Shown: positions 57,033 through 64,000 of the stretch, in pieces
How positions within the stretch are numbered: position 1 is the stretch's first letter
Layout: each line of letters begins with the position of its first letter
DNA from: Marsupella aquatica
Lineage: Eukaryota > Marchantiophyta
Assembly: GCA_973895155.1 (NCBI GenBank)
Contig: OZ316891.1
Location: forward strand, 10,354,001-10,418,000
Length of the DNA stretch: 64,000 nucleotides
Direction of reading: 5' to 3'
Program-made: the position numbers and the translations under genes
The notes under the pieces: generated by a model
The model's input: only the letters and a program-made list of their open reading frames with translations
Told to the model about the DNA's origin: nothing
Database searches by the model: none

Positions 57033-57955
57033 GTGAGAATCTTCATGCAAATGGCAAGGACGAATCCCGAATGGGATACGGCATATCCCGTTTGGGATTC
57101 AACCTTCAAATGTCTAGTTTTTGTTTCTATTTAGTTGAAAAAGGAGGTTGGATGCGAAGTGGGATAGGGGGTATCCCATCTCGCATCCAACCTCCGAATA
57201 TGAAGTATCTTAGCCTCCAAATGTCAAAACCTCAACGTTGAATGCAAAATGGGATATGGCGTATCCCGTTTGGGATTCACCCTTCAAATGTCCAGTTTTT
57301 GTTTCTCTTTAGTGAAAAAAGGAGGTTGGATGCGAAGTGGGATACGGGGTATCCCATCTTGCATCCAACCTCTGAATATGAAGTATCTTAGCCTCTAAAT
57401 GTCAAAACCTCAACGTTGAATGCGAAATGGGATACGGCGTATCCCGTTTGAGATTCACCCTTCAAATGTCCAGTTTTTGTTTCTCTTTAGTGAAAAAAGG
57501 AGGTTGGATGCGAAGTGGGATACGGGGTATCCCATATCGCATCCAACCTCTGAATATGAAGTATCTTAGCCTCCAAATGTCAAAACCTCAACGTTGAATG
57601 CAAAATGGGATACGGCATATCCCGTTTGAGATTCACCCTTCAAATATCCAGTTTTTGTTTCTCTTCAGTGAAAAAAGGATGTTGGATGCGAAGTGGGATA
57701 CGGGGTATCCCATATCGCATCCAACCTCCGAATAATAAGTATCTTAGTCTCCAAATGTCAAAACCTCAACGTTGAATGCGAAATGGGATACGGCGTATCC
57801 CGTTTGGGATTCAACCTTCAAATGTCCAAATTTGGTTTCTCTTTAGCTAAAAAAGGAGGTTGGATGCGAAGTGGGATACGGGGTATCCCATGTGGTATCT
57901 CCCTAGAGTTTTCTTGGCATGGGAAAAATCTTATGGATTGCTGATTGTTTCGCAG
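57033..57955 (+). repeat. Leader intron filled with a 178-bp tandem array of paired hairpins (array A)
   Basis: The intron has clean ends (GTGAGA...TTTCGCAG) and contains ten palindromes about 89 bp apart. Two types alternate: one around GGATGCGAAGTGGGATACGG, the other around GAATGCGAAATGGGATACGG. The full repeat is therefore 178 bp (starts near 57329, 57507, 57685, 57864). Each palindrome extends to about 40 nt, with outer arms GGATGCGA/TCGCATCC. The core is GGGATAC-3 nt-GTATCCC. Confidence 0.9.
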
Positions 57956-58052
57956 GCGAAGTTCAACTAAACACGCACTGAAGCTCTTGCTGCCTTTTAG
58001 TGACTCAAGCTTTTGCTTTCTTGGAAAAACGACGTTTTCTCTTGTGAGTCTA

Positions 58053-59094
58053 ATGGCGGTCCAGAATCAAAACCGTGAGAAACGTGCTCGTCGATTGTAT
58101 AAGCGATTAGTTGCACTCAAAGTTCTCCGTCCTGGATTAGGAGCGCTATGGACGGGAGGCGTGGATCCACTGATAGTTTGAATCCACTCCGAATAGAGTT
58201 TTGTGAAAAAAATGAAGACGGAGTTCCAATTCGGTCGAGGATATGTTTGAGTGGTTGTCTGCACTCTGTTAATTCTTCTTGTAATTATTGTCGTGATGCC
58301 CGAAACAAATATCATCGATTAGCATATTTGTGTTGTCGGATTTGGAACGAAGATCCTTGGGTGAACTTATTAAGTTGAATCTTCTTGATTAGTGTGTAAG
58401 TGTTTAGGTGAACGTTCTTGGGTCAAAATTTTTGTGAATATATTTTTCTTTTGATCAAAGAAATAAAATCAGTTTTTCCATCACTGTTTTGTAGGTTGTT
58501 GAGAAAGTGCTCACCATCTCATTTATTACTCCAGGTATCCACTCTTATTTTGGAATGGCCGTCACTAAGAACCCTGTCTTTACAAGGTTAGCGATGTCAT
58601 TCGACAAAGAGAAGAAACAAATTCAGCAAAAAAGTGGCCAAAGGGAATCCATATTGCTTTTGGATGGACTTCCTAATGAGATTGTTGAAACGTTCATTTG
58701 GCCCATTTTGAAAGTTTGTAGTATAGAGGATGAATTTGATTCCTCCAAGAACCAAGCTGATGAAAGATTGATGCGATTAAAAACAATGGTGTGGCTTGGA
58801 TGCACCTCCAAGAAATGGAACCAACTCGTAATTTGTACACGAGTCTGGGGTATTCTTAGACTAGCAAGAAGCCAGTTTGAGGAAGTAAATGAAATGCTGA
58901 CAAGCATTCCCGATGGAAAACCCCTTCAAAATGTTCATATTGAAGCTTTTGTTAGGATGGAAACACTGAATCTTCCTCCAATCGATTTCTTAGGTTTATT
59001 TTCAAGGTCTGACTTAAATTGATTTCAAGAAGACTGGCACAATCTTGAGAAAGATGAGCAAGCAAGGCTCTTGGAAATGTATGGGGAAGCTTAG
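58053..59094 (+). pseudogene. Cys-rich plus F-box-like protein, frameshifted and with an in-frame TGA
   Basis: After the leader intron, ATG 58053 opens a basic N-terminus (NREKRARRLYKRL), which stops at 58181. An overlapping frame, one base off, continues with a Cys-rich segment (CLSGC, CNYC, LCC) to a donor at 58360. A 134-bp intron leads in phase to the exon at 58495, which has an F-box-like pattern: LDGLPNEIVETFIWPIL, then WLGCTSKKWNQLV and VWGILRLAR. F-box proteins recruit substrates to SCF ubiquitin ligases. The exon meets TGA at 59020-59022, but the same frame then runs 23 more codons (DWHNLEKDEQARLLEMYGEA) to TAG at 59094. One frameshift and one nonsense codon suggest decay. The junction of the Cys-rich and F-box-like parts is inferred from phase only. 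Confidence 0.5.
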
Positions 59095-59176
59095 AGCTTT
59101 ATTTTGTGGCACAATTCCGGATGAATAAAGAGTTTTGTGATTCTACCCTTACATCAACCCCATTCGCTAAGCGTAA

Positions 59177-59268
59177 AATCTATTTGGTTTAATCCAAGGA
59201 AGTGGGGATATGCCTAATCTAAATCAAATCTATTTGGTTTAATCCAAGGACGTGGGGATATGCCTAAT
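59177..59268. repeat. 48-bp tandem duplication upstream of the ParB-methyltransferase gene
   Basis: Two copies of 'AAATCTATTTGGTTTAATCC' plus 'GTGGGGATATGCCTAATCT', with one base difference. They may be duplicated upstream control sequence. Confidence 0.85.
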
Positions 59269-59309
59269 CTAAATCTAGTCAGAAACAAAGTCCTATCAAG
59301 CGAAAAAAG

Positions 59310-59394
59310 TATAAATAGAGCTCCGGACTCCAACCCTCCGCTTTTGGATACACCTTATCGCTTGTGTATACAAAGGTGATAAAGTATAAATAGG
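59310..59394 (+). promoter_or_regulatory. Two TATAAATAG boxes of the ParB-methyltransferase gene
   Basis: TATAAATAG at 59310-59318 and TATAAATAGG at 59385-59394 precede a leader exon that ends at the donor AACAG|GTAAAA (59519/59520). The second box matches the one at 56906 including the following AG. Confidence 0.65.
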
Positions 59395-59519
59395 AGTGCC
59401 TGGTCAGAATGTGCACGCTCATTTCTTTTCCTTCTCAACTTCGTTTGCCTCCGCGTTTTTCTCGGGCCGCAACATCTCTATAGCTTTTCGTATTTTCTCG
59501 AATCAAAACAAAAAAACAG

Positions 59520-60331
59520 GTAAAACCTCAATAAACTCTCCCCTCCTTGGCGCACTTGATTGTTGAATCCTGAGTGGGATACGCCGTATCCTCCTTTGCA
59601 TTCAACTCTATTCTTTGCCCTTTTGTTCAAAGAACAGAACTTTTCAATGTTGAATACGAGATGGGATACCGCGTATCCCATCTCGCATCCAACACCCTCT
59701 TTTTAGTATTCCATCGGAACCTCCTTGCTGTTTGTTGACTTTGAATACGAAATGGGATACCACGTATCCCATTTTGGATTCAACTACATCTCTCTGGTCT
59801 TTTATTGTAGAGTACTAGAAATTCCTGATGTTTAGGGTTTAGCGCCTTTGCGGAGGATCATTGCAAAAAGAGCCACATTGGATGATGTTGGATACAAACC
59901 GAGATACCCCGTATCCATTTCGCATTCAACTCCCTATTTTTTGTTGTTTGCATCAGACTAGGCAATTGTTGATGTTGGATGCGAAGTGGGATACCTCGTA
60001 TCCCATTTCGCATTCAACTCCCTATTTTGCGTTCTTTGCATCGGACTCGGCAGTTGTTGATTTCGAATGCGAAATGGGATACCGTGTATCCCATTTCAAA
60101 TTCAATTCCCTATTTTTTGTGTTTTGTATCAGACTCGAGGCAATTGTTGATGTTGGATGCGATGTGGGATACCGCGTATCCCATTTTGCATTCAACTCCC
60201 TATTTTTTGTACTTTGCATCAGACTCTCGGCAGTTGTTGATTTTGGATGCAAAGTGGGATACCGCGTATCTGATCTTGCATTCAACTACTTTTGTATGTT
60301 TACGCCCTGGTTCAGTGTCAATCTTTTACAG
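59520..60331 (+). repeat. Leader intron with palindrome array B
   Basis: This 812-bp intron (GTAAAA...CTTTTACAG) carries eight palindromes, near 59574, 59662, 59753, 59880, 59985, 60075, 60165 and 60255, about 90-126 bp apart. The core is GGGATACCGCGTATCCC with more variation in the centre than array A. Arms again extend to GAATGCGAA/TTCGCATTC. Confidence 0.9.
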
Positions 60332-60335
60332 GAAC

Positions 60336-63300
60336 ATGTCAAACAAATCAAAGTCGTCTGGTTCGACCGAATCTTCACGGACGTCTATCGTCGATGAGAT
60401 TTGGAAGAAGGACCTTTACACCGAGGAGAAACTTGTGAGGAATAGGTGGTACTTCAGGGATGCCCCGGCAATGGATATTCACAGAGCCTATGACGGTCCA
60501 GCGGTGTGGTTGGTTATAGTTAAGGGTAAAGACCATTGCCATTATGGATTAGTCGTGGACACTGCGGAGGCAGATATCACCGATGCAAAAACCAAACAGC
60601 TGAAGAAGATTCCAATGTACCTTTGCATTCTTCCAAACAATGGCTTCACTGTAGTTGTCCTCAACTACAAGAAACTCGATCGGGTCTCGATGAACACATT
60701 TCCTGATGACCCGATCTGCAAGCTAATTTTGGAAGTGTCGGAGATTGAGGACTTTTCTTATTGGTGTTTGAAATTTGTCTTGAAGTCTTGGAGGGTTGTT
60801 GAGGACTTTTCTTATTGGTGTTTGAAATTTGTCTTGAAGTCTTGGAGGGTTGTTGAGGATTTTACCAAGGTAGCATATAGGTCCGTCGTTGGAGCCGACT
60901 TTGGCGTCAAAGAGCGTCCTCTGAAGTTGAAAGTGACAAAGCCTACCGATCCGGCTTCGAAGTCAGGGGAGATGTCTAGAACACCCTCGACAAAGGAGAA
61001 ATCTGCCACAATTTCTTTTAAGGAACCGGCAAAAAGGAAGCTTGTAGATCAACTCTCCGGGGAAGGTTCTAAAGCAGCGGTGTTAGGAGAAGCTGTTGGC
61101 AAGAAGAAACTGGATCGATGTGACATCCAGAAGCGCGCACCATCTGCACCCGGAAGTGTTGTCTCATCTTTGGTCCCAACAATTTCACAGACACCGTCTC
61201 AGATTCCTTCAACTTCGTCAGGTGGGCCTTCTCTATCATCTAGGGGTGCTGTGAAAGAAAAGAAAAACGATTCAACAGATATCACCACAGCTTTGCAGCG
61301 GGAAGAGACACTTGTGGTTCGTGAAGAAGTGTCTTGGTTGATGGAGACCAAGAGAGTTCAGAAGACAACTGTTATTCTGAAAACAACTAACCTGCTTCTT
61401 GTTGACGATATTGACAACAAGAACTCAACGTTGGTTCGAACAGTAGATCGGTTGCATGTGGAGAACATCAAGACTTTGATGAAAATGAATCCAACAAATT
61501 TCACCACGCCATTTGTCTTGTTTGTGATCCTCGAAGACTGCTTGACAGTGACAGACTGGGACCCAGAAAAGGCAACAAGCTGGAGATATTGAGTGATTGG
61601 AGGTAATCACGGTGCTCGGGCTAAGAGAGAATTGTATCAGGCTTATGGGAGAGAGATCTTCAATGAACTCCAAGCTTGGGTGTATGCTGGTCTCACAAGG
61701 GAGGACATTCAGAAACTTAGCATCCAACATAATATTGATCAGGAGTACAGGAAAAAAATGAACAACATTGATCAAATCCGAACAATGCATAAGATTTTCC
61801 TTGCCAGAGGTATGGCAAAAACCAAGGAGACTAGAGAAGCGTGTGCGATGGAGGTTTGCCTCGATGGGTTTTTTCCGGGGGACGCCACAAGCCTAAAGAA
61901 GCATGAACCTCTCTTCCAAATTGCGTTTAGGTCGAGTAAGGTCTGGGAACTCCAAGACCAGATCTTTGAGATGTGGAACAAGTTGGAGATCAAAGGGCAG
62001 AATAAGCAGAAGTCACCGATCAAGAAACTGAAGAAAAAAGGGAAAGCGCAGTTGATTCCAAAAGCTTTGAATAAGCTTGCAGGGGGCCTTACCCTGACAC
62101 CTTGGAGAGCAATCCAGGGAATTGAACACGACCAATTTTTGGAGTCCCTTCTTCTACGAGTGAAGGACCGGATGATCTCTTTGGAGCAGATGGCAAAAAA
62201 AGCCGAGAGTTACAAGAAACTTGTGAAAATCAGCAAGCTTTTTGTTCAGTTATCAGGGCAGCCAGACTGGGCGACTTGCAAACAAATGTTTCCGAAAGAA
62301 ACAAAATCTACCAAGCTCAAAAGATGGAGTGAGAAGTTGTCCGATGTGGTATGTTCTCCCCTTCCATTGATTGGACTTTTCTTGGATTCACTTGTGTTTA
62401 TTTAACGTTTGTGATGTTTCAATAAGGTTTTTGCTTGGTCGAATGCGAAGTGGGATACGGCGTATCCCATCTTGGATTCACTTGTGTTTATTTGACATTT
62501 GTGATGTTTCAATGAGGTTTTTGCTTGGTCGAATGTGAAATGGGATACGGCGTATCCCATCTCGGATTCACTTGTGTTTATTTGATGTTTGTGATGTTTC
62601 AATGAGGTTTTTGCTTGGTCAAATGCGAAATGGGATACGGCGTACCCCATCTCGGATTCACTTGTGTTTATTTGACGTTTGTGATATTTCAATGAGGTTT
62701 TTGCTTGGTCGAATGAAAAGTTGGATACACGGTATCCCATCTCAAATTCACTTGTGGTTATTTGACGTTGGTGATATATCAATGTGGTTTTTGCTTGGTC
62801 GAATGCGAAGTGGGATACGCGGTATCCCATCTCGGATTCCCTTGTGGTTATTTGACGTTGGTGATGTTTCAATGTGGTTTTTGCTTGGTCGAATGCGAAG
62901 TGGGATACGCGGTATCCCATCTCGAATTCACTTGTGTTTATTTGATGTTGGTGATGTTTCAATATTGTTTTTGCTTGGTTGAATGCGAAGTGGGATACGG
63001 GGTATCCCATCATGGATTCAATTATGGTTATTTGACGTTGGTGATGTTTGAATGGGGTTTTTGCTTGGTTGAATGCGAAGTGGGATACGGGGTATCCCAT
63101 GTCGCATTCATCGTCCAGATTTGATTGTTTGAATGCCCAAATGGTTCTCCCCATTGTCTTTTCTCTGGATTCTTTTAACAAGTTTGCATTTGCAGTTGAA
63201 AGCTTTTTCGAAGAAGAAGAACAAGGATGCAATTGGTGCCGATGCGGTTGAGAAGCCTTCGGAGGAGCTGAGTTCAAGTGTTATTCCCCCGGGGTTTAAG

Positions 63301-64000
63301 AATTATGTTCAAGAAGCGATTGAGAACTACAACCGTCGTCGTGGGATTGAAACGGTTGAAGCAGAGTCGAGTGAACATCGATGGAAAAACGCTAATGGAA
63401 ATTTCATCAGATATACATTGCATTGTGGAGATGTCAGGGCGCTGGATAAGTTTGTAGAGAAAAGGAATTACACACTTGCAATTGCAGACATTCCTTATGG
63501 ATTCAATGCGCCTGGCTCTGAAAATGATGAGGTCCCATTTTTAGAGAGTGATATTGTGGATATGGTGAAGTGTTTTGCCAAGGTGACAAGTTCAAAGATG
63601 TGGAGGTTTGTTGTGATTCACTCTTTGCAGCAAACTTGGTCTGTGATGAATGCCCTGGGAAAAACTTGTAATGCAGGTGTAGAGGCTGGAATTTGGGAGA
63701 AGCCAAATGTACATGCTCATCCTTCGGGGAATCGATTGGCTTGGGCTTTTGAAAACTGGTCAATCGGATATTATCACGAGAGTGGTATTAGGACCAGAGA
63801 CATGTACAATTTTGAACATGATGAAAAAAGGGTAAATATCATAAAAGTCCCTTGTGTTACAAAGAAATGTGTAACACCATTGGGGGAAATAGTGAACCCT
63901 TACCAGAAGCCGATAGCTCTAGCAGATTGGTTCATTCAACATTTTAGTGAAGCAGGGGATTGGGTTGCTGATTTATGTGCGGGGAGTGGTTCCCCTGGGC
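60336..64000 (+). CDS. ParB-like domain fused to a beta-class N4/N6 DNA methyltransferase (runs off the window)
   Basis: ATG 60336 follows a leader intron. Exon 2 (60336-62348) and exon 3 (63196 to beyond 64000) join in phase. Residues 1-230 are of unknown type (WYFRDAPAMDIHRAYDGP, then YLCILPNNGFTVVVLNYKKLD). Residues 230-365 are Ser/Thr/Lys-rich linker. A ParB/sulfiredoxin-like domain spans about 368-450: VDRLHVENIKTLMKMNPTNF, then VIGGNHGARAKREL, the usual v.GgNHR box. A helical part follows. Exon 3 encodes the methyltransferase: IADIPYGF (motif IV, DPPY variant), then YQKPIALADW (motif X) and VADLCAGSG (motif I). This permuted order defines beta-class amino-methyltransferases acting on adenine N6 or cytosine N4. 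The fold continues past the edge. Codon 419 is an in-frame TGA (61590-61592) directly before VIGGNH, and an 18-residue segment is duplicated at 60747-60854. Confidence 0.78.
60747..60854 (+). repeat. Exact in-frame 54-bp duplication in the methyltransferase gene
   Basis: Two identical 54-bp copies (60747-60800, 60801-60854) encode EDFSYWCLKFVLKSWRVV twice. The lack of any difference implies a recent event. Confidence 0.95.
62349..63195 (+). repeat. Internal intron with palindrome array C
   Basis: This 847-bp intron (GTATGT...TTTGCAG) separates the ParB-like and methyltransferase parts. It holds eight palindromes about 89 bp apart (near 62455, 62544, 62633, 62723, 62813, 62902, 62992 and 63081). 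Each sits in a unit with 'CACTTGTGTTTATTTGACG' and 'GTTTTTGCTTGGT'. Core forms are GGGATACGGCGTATCCC, GGGATACGCGGTATCCC and GGGATACGGGGTATCCC. The array is open in several frames, which explains spurious long frames on both strands here. Confidence 0.92.

Noticed and set aside
62349-63195. CRISPR-like array of regularly spaced palindromes
   Set aside because: The spacers are themselves repeated with the palindrome, the DNA is nuclear and intronic, and no cas genes exist. It is a tandem repeat, not an array with unique spacers.
62402-63277. 291-codon open frame on the - strand
   Set aside because: It only translates the tandem palindrome array inside the methyltransferase intron; the repeat period of about 90 keeps the frame open by chance.
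51293-64000. Insertion of a giant DNA virus
   Set aside because: No viral core gene is visible and the genes carry spliceosomal introns with plant-type promoters. The ParB-methyltransferase alone is not enough to support a viral origin.
51293-64000. LTR retrotransposon or DIRS element carrying the methyltransferase
   Set aside because: I found no reverse transcriptase, RNase H, protease or tyrosine recombinase motif in any frame of the block.

Overview
This window is nuclear DNA of a land plant with spliceosomal introns, long repeat-rich intergenic stretches and plant-type gene families. One gene is a spliced homologue of the dynein-arm assembly factor DNAAF11 (LRRC6), which is expected only in lineages with motile sperm. 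A seed-free plant (moss, liverwort, lycophyte or fern) is therefore the best guess; the exact taxon cannot be read from the sequence. Gene models were spliced by hand from GT-AG (once GC-AG) sites and reading-phase continuity.

Left part (1-13 kb): the tail of an unidentified + strand gene (1-143). A 13-exon - strand gene (632-7502) encodes a GRIK/CaMKK-like kinase fused to a C-terminal cyclic-nucleotide-binding domain. Then an uncertain acidic ORF (9434-9946) and a decayed HSPA12-like Hsp70 pseudogene (11430-13066) whose middle is replaced by a 14-bp minisatellite.

Middle (13-39 kb): an 8-kb gene desert of diverged repeats, then DNAAF11 (21200-28021, +, 12 exons found), DDA1 of the CRL4/COP10-DET1-DDB1 ubiquitin system (31177-32427, +, 4 exons), and an ankyrin/PGG membrane protein gene of ACD6 type (34883-38705, -) with a one-base frameshift.

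Repeat belt (39-51 kb): no convincing intact gene. It holds several tandem repeat arrays and pieces of dispersed families that recur in inverted orientation elsewhere in the window.

Right part (51-64 kb): a dense block unlike the rest, read here as a large mobile-element-like cassette. It has a transposase-like - strand gene, a two-exon acidic small protein, an unknown - strand ORF, a Cys-rich/F-box-like + strand gene, and a + strand gene running off the window that fuses a ParB-like domain to a beta-class amino-DNA methyltransferase (QKP, DLCAGSG and DIPYGF motifs). The two right-hand + strand genes share one plan: TATAAATAGG box, short leader exon, and a 0.8-0.9 kb first intron. Those two introns and the methyltransferase's internal intron carry the same array of about 40-nt hairpin palindromes (core GGGATACSSSGTATCCC) spaced about 89-90 bp. 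Other palindrome families (TAGCGCCYGGCGCTA, CTCGTACGAG, CTGTTACCAG) punctuate the left half of the block. The ParB-methyltransferase with its intronic palindrome arrays is the best candidate for an undescribed system; in-frame TGA codons and a frameshift suggest that this copy is decaying or uses recoding.
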